Shown: positions 8,027 to 15,174 of the stretch, one piece after another
Position numbering within the stretch: the stretch's first letter is position 1
How the letters are laid out: each line of letters starts with the position of its first letter
IMG/VR virus record: IMGVR_UViG_3300046777_000454
Location: 1 to 34,529 of that record
Length of the DNA: 34,529 nucleotides
Direction: 5' to 3' (one strand)
DNA from: a virus
Position numbers and translations under genes: made by a program
The notes under the pieces: model-generated
The model's database searches: none
What the model was told of the DNA's origin: nothing
What the model saw: the letters and a program-made list of their open reading frames with translations, nothing else

Positions 8027-8244
8027 CGGGGGCTGGTATTGAAAGTGCCATTCTTAATCGCATCCGGGTCTGGTGGCGTCCTATTACCTGTGTCGGGATT
8101 GCGGCAGCGGTTTTCGTCAACGCTATCATATTGCCGCTCATGCGGAAGGAGCCGATTTCGCTTACAGATTTGGCGGCTACGATTGCGTCTTGTGCAACTA
8201 TTTTCGCGGTGAGGGAATGGGGCAAAATAAATGGGGCCGATTAA
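8023..8244 (+). CDS. Holin, two predicted membrane segments
   Basis: A 73-residue protein with two hydrophobic stretches, about residues 19-40 (ITCVGIAAAVFVNAIILPLM) and 48-64 (TDLAATIASCATIFAVR), joined by a short charged loop (MRKEP). It resembles small holins of alphaproteobacterial phages and gene-transfer agents. It should form holes in the inner membrane and set lysis time, letting the soluble endolysin out. Start overlaps the endolysin stop (ATGA), and its 3' end overlaps the next gene by 14 bases, giving a compact lysis operon. Confidence 0.8.
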   Translation: MTGAGIESAILNRIRVWWRPITCVGIAAAVFVNAIILPLMRKEPISLTDLAATIASCATIFAVREWGKINGAD

Positions 8245-8590
8245 TCCGTTCCTTGGCTATGTGGCGGCAGGCGCTCTTGTTATTGGCATCGCCGCCGGAT
8301 GGAAGGTAAAAGATTGGCAGTGCGACGCTGCCTACGCTGCTGCGCTTGAAAAGGCTGAGAAGCAGCGCAAAGAACTTCAGGGGAAAATAGATGCGGTTTC
8401 TACGCTTTACGAAGCCCAGCGGGATCAAGCCAATGTCGTGGTCGCCGGAAAAACACGGGAAATTAGGGAAATTTACAAAACGCTTCCTGCCGTTCCTGCT
8501 GATTGTGCTGTTGATGTTCGCGTTCTCCGGCTGCTCGAAAGCGGTGTCAGTGATGCCAATTCCGCAGCCTCCGGCAAACTTAGCGAATAG
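8231..8590 (+). CDS. Rz: Inner-membrane spanin subunit (Rz-like)
   Basis: A 119-residue protein with an N-terminal membrane segment (about residues 6-25, FLGYVAAGALVIGIAAGWKV) followed by a long charged helix with heptad character (about 33-85) and a flexible C-terminus. That is the layout of an i-spanin anchored in the inner membrane with a periplasmic coiled coil. The o-spanin gene starts inside it in another frame. Together they fuse inner and outer membranes in the last step of lysis, which implies a Gram-negative host. Sequence similarity to lambda Rz is not obvious; the call is from architecture and position. Confidence 0.8.
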   Translation: MGPINPFLGYVAAGALVIGIAAGWKVKDWQCDAAYAAALEKAEKQRKELQGKIDAVSTLYEAQRDQANVVVAGKTREIREIYKTLPAVPADCAVDVRVLRLLESGVSDANSAASGKLSE

Positions 8591-8741
8591 CTGTCCAGAG
8601 CTTCCAAAACCGCCTCAGCCGCTCTCCGATCCTGAGCGCGCCATCTGGGAATTGGAAATAATTGCCAAATATGGTGATTGTGCGCTACGTCACCGCTTGA
8701 CGATTGATGCGTGGAGAGACGCGGCTCGTCAAAGCAAATGA
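8391..8741 (+). CDS. Rz1: Outer-membrane spanin lipoprotein (Rz1-like), overlapping Rz
   Basis: A 116-residue protein in the +1 frame relative to the i-spanin gene, overlapping it for 200 bases and then running on alone. It has a basic N-region, a hydrophobic signal (about 32-46) and a lipobox-like FSGC with Cys48 as the lipidation site, followed by a Pro-rich mature part (MPIPQPP, PKPPQP), as in Rz1 proteins. The start at 8391 has an AGGGG ribosome site seven bases upstream; a second in-frame ATG at 8433 would give a more ordinary signal peptide. The C-terminus is longer than in the smallest Rz1 proteins. Confidence 0.82.
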   Translation: MRFLRFTKPSGIKPMSWSPEKHGKLGKFTKRFLPFLLIVLLMFAFSGCSKAVSVMPIPQPPANLANSCPELPKPPQPLSDPERAIWELEIIAKYGDCALRHRLTIDAWRDAARQSK

Positions 8742-8753
8742 GGGGTGAAGTAT

Positions 8754-9755
8754 ATGACAGCCAAAATTGTATCTGATGAAGAGTTTATTCAGCTTTGGCG
8801 ACAAGCCAATGGTAGCCCGCGCCAAATTTCTGAATTATCCGGGATGAGCGAGCGCGTTATTTATAAACGCCGTCAAGGATTGGCCAATAAAGGCATTATT
8901 CTTCAGACATCGCCACGAGGAAACGCCGGAAGCTTCGGTTCTTGGTCGTCAAATGACATTGGACGGGCCTATAAGAACCAAAATGAGCTTTACGTTGACA
9001 CTGGAAGCATCATAATCTTCTCAGACGCGCATTGGTGGCCTAATCATTGGCGCACTGTGGCCCATGAGGCTCTGCACATCCTGATTAAAGAGATAAAACC
9101 ACGCGCAGTTGTCGCTAATGGCGATATTTTCGATGGCGCACGGGTTTCTCGGCACGCTCCAATGGGTTGGTCGGACCTTCCTACAGTCAAGGGTGAGCTT
9201 GAGACTTGCCAAGAGCGTATGGCTGACATTGAAATGTTGCTTCCAAAGGGCTGTGCGACATTCTGGAACGTTGGTAACCACGATATGCGCTTTGACCGAA
9301 TGTTGGTTAGCAATTCCTCTGAATATGAGGGCATTGTAGAGCGTTTAGAAGACAAGTTTGACCGCTGGGACTTCGCATGGTCCCTTATGGTAAACAATAG
9401 CGTGATGATTAAGCACCGCTATCACAACGGCATTCACGCAGCCTATAACAATACCCTGAAGGCTGGCCGCTCTATCGTTACGGGGCATCTTCACCGCCTC
9501 GCCGTAACGCCTTGGGCTGACTATAATGGTCGCCGCTGGGGTGTAGATACAGGAACTCTGTCAGACCCACATGGTCCGCAGTTTGATTACGCAGAAAACA
9601 ACCCGTCTCCGCATACATCTGGTTTTGCGGTATTGACCTTTAAGGACGGGTTTCTCTTGCCACCAGAGTTGTGCGAGGTGCTAAATGGCAAAGCGTATTT
9701 CCGGGGCCAATGTGTATTCGACGGAGGAGATAGCGATGACGATCTCAGCAATTGA
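8754..9755 (+). CDS. Calcineurin-like metallophosphoesterase with N-terminal helix-turn-helix
   Basis: A 333-residue protein. The metal-binding motifs are complete: S-D-A-H (Asp91, His93), N-G-D (Asp124), G-N-H-D (174-177), a His near 221/224, and G-H-L-H (244-247). Residues about 21-45 (RQISELSGMSERVIYKRR) look like a helix-turn-helix. The family hydrolyses phosphoesters with two metal ions; substrates range from DNA ends to nucleotides, and the substrate here cannot be read from the sequence. I use the ATG at 8754 because AGGGG lies eight bases before it; a GTG at 8745 is also in frame. It sits between lysis and tail genes, an odd place for an enzyme. Confidence 0.88.
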   Translation: MTAKIVSDEEFIQLWRQANGSPRQISELSGMSERVIYKRRQGLANKGIILQTSPRGNAGSFGSWSSNDIGRAYKNQNELYVDTGSIIIFSDAHWWPNHWRTVAHEALHILIKEIKPRAVVANGDIFDGARVSRHAPMGWSDLPTVKGELETCQERMADIEMLLPKGCATFWNVGNHDMRFDRMLVSNSSEYEGIVERLEDKFDRWDFAWSLMVNNSVMIKHRYHNGIHAAYNNTLKAGRSIVTGHLHRLAVTPWADYNGRRWGVDTGTLSDPHGPQFDYAENNPSPHTSGFAVLTFKDGFLLPPELCEVLNGKAYFRGQCVFDGGDSDDDLSN

Positions 9756-10065
9756 GTTTCTCGAGCGCGCCGCTGACCTTATGCTCGAACGTGGGCAGGA
9801 GTATGATAGCCCAGAAGGTGAGCGCAGCATGGGGCGCACTGTAGCTGCCTTTAACGTTCTAACTGGAAACATCCTGTCGGAGCATGAAGGTTGGCTGTTT
9901 ATGCTGCTTCTGAAGCTGTCTCGTCAGGCTCAAACGCCTCATTGGCATCAGGATAGCTCTGAAGATGCTATTGCTTACGCGGCCTTGATGGCAGAGGCAT
10001 GGCAAAATGACGATGAAGATGATATAGAGATTGTGTTTAGGTTCACTCCCGACGATGACGAGTAG
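9736..10065 (+). CDS. DUF6378-like conserved phage protein
   Basis: A 109-residue acidic protein with 'ERGQEYDSPEGERSMG' near the start and 'LLLKLSRQAQTPHWHQDSSEDAIAYAALM', written here in parts as LKLSRQAQ, HQDSSEDAIAYAAL. This matches the pattern of DUF6378 proteins, common in phages and of unknown function. The ATG at 9736 has a GGAGGAGA ribosome site (9723-9730); a further upstream ATG at 9685 is in frame but would overlap the phosphoesterase gene by 71 bases and lacks such a site. The very acidic tail (DDEDDIE) may hint at DNA mimicry or simply solubility. Confidence 0.75.
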   Translation: MTISAIEFLERAADLMLERGQEYDSPEGERSMGRTVAAFNVLTGNILSEHEGWLFMLLLKLSRQAQTPHWHQDSSEDAIAYAALMAEAWQNDDEDDIEIVFRFTPDDDE

Positions 10066-10067
10066 CT

Positions 10068-11552
10068 ATGGCCCTTTTACCGCTGACAATTCCTCCCGGC
10101 GTTTATCGCAGCGGCACTGAGCTTCAGTCTGCTGGGCGTTGGTATGACGTAAACCTCGTCCGTTGGACTGAGGGTGCTATGGAGCCTGTTGGCGGCTGGG
10201 AGCGGCGTGGCAATGGAACGCTCACAGGCAAGGCTCGTGGCCTCTTAACATGGAAGACAAACTCTGGCGTTCGTTTTGCCGGAATTGGCACTTCCTCTAA
10301 GCTATATGTTATGACACAATCCAGCGGGTTGGTGGATGTTACACCAACTGGATTTACGGCTGGATCAGACGATGCTTCAACGGGCGCTGGTTATGGGATT
10401 GCTAACTATAGTGCTGGCTATTACGGCACACCTCGTCCTGATGCTGGTTCTGTAACGCCAGCAACCACATGGAGTTTTGATACTTGGGGCGAGTATCTCG
10501 TCGGCTGTTCTACGTCTGACGGAAAGCTATACGAATGGCAACTTGACGCTTCAACGCCAACTAAAGCTGCGCAGATTGCCAACTCACCAACTGGGTGTCA
10601 AGGCATACTTGTCACTGCTGAACGCTCTGTATTCGCTCTGGGCGCTGATGGTAACGCTCGTAAGGTTGCGTGGTCTGATCTCGAAAACAACACTGTCTGG
10701 ACTGCATCATCCACCAATCTTGCTGGCAGCCAAATCCTTCAGACGACAGGTAAGATTATCTGCGCCAAGCGTGTTCGCGGCCAGAACCTTATCCTGACTG
10801 ACATCGATGCACACGTTGGAACCTATGTCGGCCAGCCTTTTGTATATACATTTGAAATTGCAGGCCGTGCGTGCGGTATCGTATCTGCAAACGCGGTAGC
10901 TGTTCTTGATAACGCAGCCGTATGGATGGGCCAGAAGGGCTTCCATATGTATGACGGCTACGTCAAGCCGCTTCCGTGCGAAGTCTATGATTACGTCTTT
11001 AACAACATCAACACGAACCAAATCTCTAAGGTCTACGCTGTAAACAACGCACAGTATAACGAAGTTTGGTGGTTCTATCCGTCCGCTAACTCGAACGAGA
11101 ACGACAGCTACGTTGCGTGGGATTACGTTGAAAACCACTGGACGATTGGCACGCTTGCTCGCACTTGCGGAACAGACCGCAGCGTATTCCGTAACCCGAT
11201 TATGGTTGGCGCAAACGGCTACATCTATGACCATGAGGTTGGCCTAAACTACGACAGCGCGCTGCCTTATGCGGAAAGCGGCCCGGTGCAGATCGGCAAT
11301 GGCGACAATATCATGTATATTAACGAGCTAATCCCTGATGAGAAAAATCAGGGCGGTGTCGTTGCCACATTCAAGACGCGCTACTATCCTAACAGCGAAG
11401 AAACGTCTTATGGGCCTTACACATTGGCTAATCCGACATCCGTTCGCTTTAATGGCCGTCAGGTTAAGATGCGCGTTACAACCACAGCGCCCGCAACGAG
11501 TTGGCGTGTAGGCACGCAGCGCGTGAATGCCGTTGCTGGGGGCCGTAGGTGA
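10068..11552 (+). CDS. Tail nozzle / tail-completion protein (inferred)
   Basis: A 494-residue, mainly beta protein beginning 'MALLPLTIPPGVYRSGTELQ' followed by 'GRWYDVNLVRW' and 'PVGGWERR'. I know this start from conserved proteins in short-tailed phages that form or complete the tail tube (nozzle, or packaged-DNA stabilisation-like proteins). Repeating elements such as WSFDTWGEYLV, LYEWQLD and VAWDYVENHW suggest beta-propeller-like blades. It probably closes the channel below the adaptor. Translation of the next gene is coupled by a GTGA overlap. The exact structural role is inferred. Confidence 0.7.
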   Translation: MALLPLTIPPGVYRSGTELQSAGRWYDVNLVRWTEGAMEPVGGWERRGNGTLTGKARGLLTWKTNSGVRFAGIGTSSKLYVMTQSSGLVDVTPTGFTAGSDDASTGAGYGIANYSAGYYGTPRPDAGSVTPATTWSFDTWGEYLVGCSTSDGKLYEWQLDASTPTKAAQIANSPTGCQGILVTAERSVFALGADGNARKVAWSDLENNTVWTASSTNLAGSQILQTTGKIICAKRVRGQNLILTDIDAHVGTYVGQPFVYTFEIAGRACGIVSANAVAVLDNAAVWMGQKGFHMYDGYVKPLPCEVYDYVFNNINTNQISKVYAVNNAQYNEVWWFYPSANSNENDSYVAWDYVENHWTIGTLARTCGTDRSVFRNPIMVGANGYIYDHEVGLNYDSALPYAESGPVQIGNGDNIMYINELIPDEKNQGGVVATFKTRYYPNSEETSYGPYTLANPTSVRFNGRQVKMRVTTTAPATSWRVGTQRVNAVAGGRR

Positions 11553-12661
11553 CACTAAAGCTCCCGCCACCTCCCGGCACATATAATGCGGCCTATGAGG
11601 CGCAGCGCAACCGCCTTATAGAGCTGTTTGCGGGGACGACCTATATTAAGGGCCAAGATGTAGGTGTTTACCAACCTGCAAAACTCATCGCGTCCGATGC
11701 GTCGTTTGTCACAACGGATACGCACACGCCGACAACCGGCAGCCTGTCGTGGAATACGCTAGATGGGACGCTTGACCTCGGCATGGAATACGGCGTGATC
11801 CAGCAGATCGGCCAAGAGGTTTATGCCCGCGTAGAAAACATGACTGGCTCGACGCTTCCGAACGGGACAGTTGTCGGCTTTTCCGGTGTTGGCGCGAACA
11901 ACGTGCTGTCAGTCACAAAATACCTTGCAGATGGGTCCACGCCAACGCTCTACATCCTTGGCGTTCTAACTCATGAACTGCCAGACAGTGGTGAAGTAGG
12001 TTATTGCACTACATTCGGCCATGTTCGCGGCATCAATACCAGCGCGTTTAGTGTGGGAGACATTCTTTACGCATCACCCACAACGGCTGGCGCGTTTACA
12101 AACGTCAAGCCAACCGCTCCTGACAATGTGGTTCCTGTTGCTGCCGTATTAAAAGTAGGGACAACGGACGGAGAGATATTTGTCCGGCCAGCGATTGAGC
12201 AGCAATACTATAACGGCCAGTTCACTAAGAACGCGACGATTACTCCAGCGGCTGCGAATACGGCATATGCGCTTGCTTGGGACACTACAGTCATCACTGA
12301 GGGGATTACGCTTACTGGAAGCCCTACGACACGCCTAACTGTGGCTCATAGCGGCCTTTATAACTTCGCTGCCCGCATCCAGTTCTCATCCAGTAACTCT
12401 AACGCCAAGTCCGCGTGGATGTGGCTGAAGAAGAACGGAACGACAAATATTGCGTCAAGCACGGCTGTAGGCTCTCTGAAAGATAGCGGTGGCTATACTG
12501 TTCTTGCCATTAACGACTTCGTATCGCTTGGTGTAAACGACTACATTGAACTTATGTGGGCAGTAGATGACACTGGGCTTCAGCCGACGAATGTTGCGGC
12601 CACAGCGTTTGCACCATCTTCGCCCACAGCCCACGTTGCAGTCACGCAGGTGCAGCAGTGA
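11549..12661 (+). CDS. Tail fibre/spike protein with C-terminal jelly-roll-like domain
   Basis: A 370-residue protein starting with GTG that overlaps the nozzle stop by four bases. The first 200 residues hold 'VYARVENMTGSTLPNGTVVGFSG' type strands (seen as ARVENMTGSTLPNGTVV) common in phage fibre base domains. The C-terminal ~140 residues have 'LTVAHSGLYNFAARIQFSS', 'AWMWLKKNGTTNIASS' and 'DYIELMWAVDD', a pattern like the C1q/TNF-type jelly roll that often forms the trimeric tip. It is probably a second, shorter receptor-binding or tail-attachment fibre. Confidence 0.75.
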   Translation: MTLKLPPPPGTYNAAYEAQRNRLIELFAGTTYIKGQDVGVYQPAKLIASDASFVTTDTHTPTTGSLSWNTLDGTLDLGMEYGVIQQIGQEVYARVENMTGSTLPNGTVVGFSGVGANNVLSVTKYLADGSTPTLYILGVLTHELPDSGEVGYCTTFGHVRGINTSAFSVGDILYASPTTAGAFTNVKPTAPDNVVPVAAVLKVGTTDGEIFVRPAIEQQYYNGQFTKNATITPAAANTAYALAWDTTVITEGITLTGSPTTRLTVAHSGLYNFAARIQFSSSNSNAKSAWMWLKKNGTTNIASSTAVGSLKDSGGYTVLAINDFVSLGVNDYIELMWAVDDTGLQPTNVAATAFAPSSPTAHVAVTQVQQ

Positions 12662-13026
12662 TCCCAGTTTACGAGCAGTTTCACGCTCGGCGTAAATATA
12701 TTGAAGATGCTCTGGAATATGCGAAGGGAACGCATACGATAGATGACATCTGGAATGGTATAGTTGACGGAACGTTTCAGTTTTGGCCCGGTGAAAAGTC
12801 GGCAATCATAACTGAAGTGCAAATCTATCCGCAGAAGAAGGCAATGCACATCTTCCTTGCGGGTGGAGACTTAAACGAACTCCTAGAGATGGAGAAGTCG
12901 GTTAGAGCCTTTGCTAAAACTATTGGCTGTAATTCGATGTCAATATCTGGTAGGAGGGGATGGCTAAGAATTTTTGAGCGTGATGGGTGGGAGGAAATTT
13001 GCACCACCATCGCTAAGGAGCTTTAA
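12658..13026 (+). CDS. Small conserved virion-block protein, possibly GNAT-like fold
   Basis: A 122-residue protein starting with GTG overlapping the fibre stop (GTGA). Conserved-looking parts are 'WNGIVDGTFQFWPGEKSAIITEVQIYP' (for example FQFWPGEKSAIITEV) and 'CNSMSISGRRGWLRIFERDGWEE', here GRRGWLRIFERDGW. This combination occurs in small proteins encoded beside internal virion genes of T7-like phages and resembles acetyltransferase-like folds, but the acetyl-CoA site cannot be confirmed. It may be an internal virion or assembly protein. Confidence 0.65.
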   Translation: MIPVYEQFHARRKYIEDALEYAKGTHTIDDIWNGIVDGTFQFWPGEKSAIITEVQIYPQKKAMHIFLAGGDLNELLEMEKSVRAFAKTIGCNSMSISGRRGWLRIFERDGWEEICTTIAKEL

Positions 13027-13028
13027 GT

Positions 13029-13892
13029 ATGTCTAAGGGCGGCCAGACTGCTACTCAGCAAACAACGCAGCAGCTAAACCCGTTTGTGCAGGATCTGATG
13101 ACACGCGGCTTCATGGCTGCGCAGAATGTGGCATCAATCCCCTATCAGGCATATACTGGGCCTCGTATTGCTCAGTTCCGCCCGCAGGAGCAGCAAGCGT
13201 TCCAGATGGCTCAAGAGGCCGCTACGGGCCGCGTTGGTGCATCTCAGCTTGAACAGGCTACGCAGGCCGCTCAGATGGCTGCTGGATACTCTCCGGCTCA
13301 ATTCCAGCAGAACGTGCAGGGTTTCATGTCTCCGTATCAGGAGAGCGTTGTAGACGCCACGATGCGCCGTTTGGCTCAGAGCCGTGCGGAACGTGATGCA
13401 GCGACCCGCGCTCAGTTGGCTGGCTCCCGTGCATTCGGTAACGAACGCCGTGGTGTTTATGAAGCGCAATTGGCCGCAGAGCAGGATTTGAACACCGCTC
13501 AGACGTTGGCGAACCTTTATCAGCAGGGCTATGGTCAGGCCGCTGGTCTGGCTCAAGGGCTTCCGTCACAACAACTTGCTGCTGCAAGTCAATTGGCTGG
13601 CCTTGGTGGGCAGGCTATTTCGCAAGAGCAGGCTCGCCAGCAAATGCTTATGGGTGCTGGTCAAGCGCAGCGTCAAATGGCGCAGCAAAACCTTGATGTT
13701 GCATATCAGGACTTCCTTGCGCAGCGCGGATATCCCGTTGAGCAGCTCAAAATACTTCAGTCTGGGATCGCTGGTGTTCCGGCTACAACATCTTCTTCAA
13801 CAACCAGCACGACACCCGGCCAAGGGTTCCTCGGCACGGCTGGCGATATTGTTGGTATCCTTGGCGGCCTCAAGAAACTTGGGATTTTCTAA
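13029..13892 (+). CDS. Internal virion / ejection protein, Gln/Ala-rich
   Basis: A 287-residue protein starting 'MSKGGQTATQQTTQQLNP' with a long Gln/Ala/Arg-rich helical centre (about 50-235) and a Gly/Thr-rich hydrophobic end (TTSSSTTSTTPGQGFLG, then GDIVGILGGLKKLGIF). Helical, Gln-rich proteins with hydrophobic tails in this location are typical of the core or ejection proteins of short-tailed phages that leave with the DNA and build a channel through the envelope. AAGGAG (13015-13020) precedes the start. The last 16 residues could insert into membrane. Confidence 0.7.
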   Translation: MSKGGQTATQQTTQQLNPFVQDLMTRGFMAAQNVASIPYQAYTGPRIAQFRPQEQQAFQMAQEAATGRVGASQLEQATQAAQMAAGYSPAQFQQNVQGFMSPYQESVVDATMRRLAQSRAERDAATRAQLAGSRAFGNERRGVYEAQLAAEQDLNTAQTLANLYQQGYGQAAGLAQGLPSQQLAAASQLAGLGGQAISQEQARQQMLMGAGQAQRQMAQQNLDVAYQDFLAQRGYPVEQLKILQSGIAGVPATTSSSTTSTTPGQGFLGTAGDIVGILGGLKKLGIF

Positions 13893-13894
13893 TT

Positions 13895-14464
13895 ATGGCT
13901 CTTTTTGGCAATAATATGCAGCCGATGGGCGAAATGACAGATGCTGAACAGCTTGCTCAGTTGATGCAGGGCAATCTGAAGGGCCAGCTTTCGTCCGCTG
14001 ATAAGCTCTCCGCTCTTGGGGCGTTGCTCAAGTCAGTGTCACGCGGCTCAACAACTTCTCCCGCGCAGGTTATTCAGGGCGTTCAGGCTCAGAAAATGGC
14101 TGAAGTTCAGGGGCGCTTGCAACTCCAGCAGCTTCGTCAGCAGGCGCAGCGTAAAGCAGAGCTTGACGCATTGAAGCAGCAATATGTTGCCAATGTAAAA
14201 GACCCGCAGATGGCTCGCGCTATCCAGTTGATGAGCGATGACGATTTCAGCAAGTTGATTATTGAGCAGAATAAGGCTCAAGCTCCAACTCGCTTGTCAT
14301 TTGATCCACTTGGCCGTCCTCGTGATCCGTTCACTGGCGCTATCGTTAATCCGACTGCTCGTTTGCAAGGATTACCGACTGTTGCCAGCGATGAGGAATA
14401 TAACGCACTTCCGTCTGGAACGGCATTTGTTGACCCTGAAGGCAATATTCGGAGTAAACCATAA
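13895..14464 (+). CDS. Internal virion protein candidate
   Basis: A 189-residue protein, helical and Gln/Leu-rich in its first 120 residues (LQLQQLRQQAQRKAELDAL), then a Pro/Gly-rich tail with 'PTRLSFDPLGRPRDPFTGA' and 'YNALPSGTAFVDPEG'. The tail phrase 'ALPSGT-x-F-x-DP-x-G' is familiar from phage internal proteins. It lies in an uninterrupted series of five such genes with overlapping ends. Function is inferred from position. Confidence 0.65.
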   Translation: MALFGNNMQPMGEMTDAEQLAQLMQGNLKGQLSSADKLSALGALLKSVSRGSTTSPAQVIQGVQAQKMAEVQGRLQLQQLRQQAQRKAELDALKQQYVANVKDPQMARAIQLMSDDDFSKLIIEQNKAQAPTRLSFDPLGRPRDPFTGAIVNPTARLQGLPTVASDEEYNALPSGTAFVDPEGNIRSKP

Positions 14465-15174
14465 TGGGATGGCGTGACGCACCAATTGTAAAGGCTGCTC
14501 CTGAAGCACTTCAGAGGCCCATTGATCCAACGCAAACGCCCGGTTTTCAGGCATCTGTAGCTGGCGCAACGGCCCGCGCCCGTGCAGGCGTGGAGGCTGA
14601 AACTCCTCCTCCCGGCTATCGCTGGGCAGATGCAACGCGCACGCGGCTTGTTCCTATTCCCGGCGGCCCTGCTGATAAGGCGCAGCCAACGCTCAATACG
14701 CAACAAAAGCTATCCGCTCGCGAAGATGCCGCATATCGTGTGGCGTTAGCTCGTCAGTTAAAAGAAAACACAAAGGGCCTTACTGGGACAGGGCTTTTTG
14801 GTCCATTATTTTCGAATTTTGGCGGAACGAGATCGGCAGATGCTGAAGCTGTAATTGAAAATCTGCGTCAAAAGGGTGCCATGGCAGCAGTTCTTGAAAT
14901 GCTTCAAGAAACTGGCGGTAAGAACCCATTCACACCTATGAGCCAAGGCGAAGTCGCTATTATTGCTGGTTCAAAGATACCTCCTATGGGTATTAATCTT
15001 AGTGATAAGGTAAATCAGCAATCGGCAAATCAAATCGAGCGCGCCGGATCAAGGGCATATAAGCTACTTGGTGGAACGCAGGCGCAGTTGGAGGCTGACA
15101 TTAACCGCCTTCTTGGCCGCGCACAGACAACAAATCGCGCAAATGCTGGGGTTAAAGTCGAAAGGGTTCGCTAA
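14464..15174 (+). CDS. Internal virion protein candidate
   Basis: A 236-residue protein. Near the start is 'ETPPPGYRWADATRTRLVPIPGGPAD' (seen as PGYRWADATRTRLVPIPGGP), a short motif found repeatedly in phage internal proteins and related to the tail phrase of the upstream gene. The rest is helical. There is no membrane segment or enzyme motif. One-base overlaps (TAATG) join it to both neighbours, so the ejection-protein group is translated as a unit. Confidence 0.65.
   Translation: MGWRDAPIVKAAPEALQRPIDPTQTPGFQASVAGATARARAGVEAETPPPGYRWADATRTRLVPIPGGPADKAQPTLNTQQKLSAREDAAYRVALARQLKENTKGLTGTGLFGPLFSNFGGTRSADAEAVIENLRQKGAMAAVLEMLQETGGKNPFTPMSQGEVAIIAGSKIPPMGINLSDKVNQQSANQIERAGSRAYKLLGGTQAQLEADINRLLGRAQTTNRANAGVKVERVR

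Noticed and set aside
13531-13914. + strand frame inside the Gln-rich virion protein gene
   Set aside because: Low-complexity shadow of Gln/Ala codons; no ribosome site and composition typical of a shifted frame.
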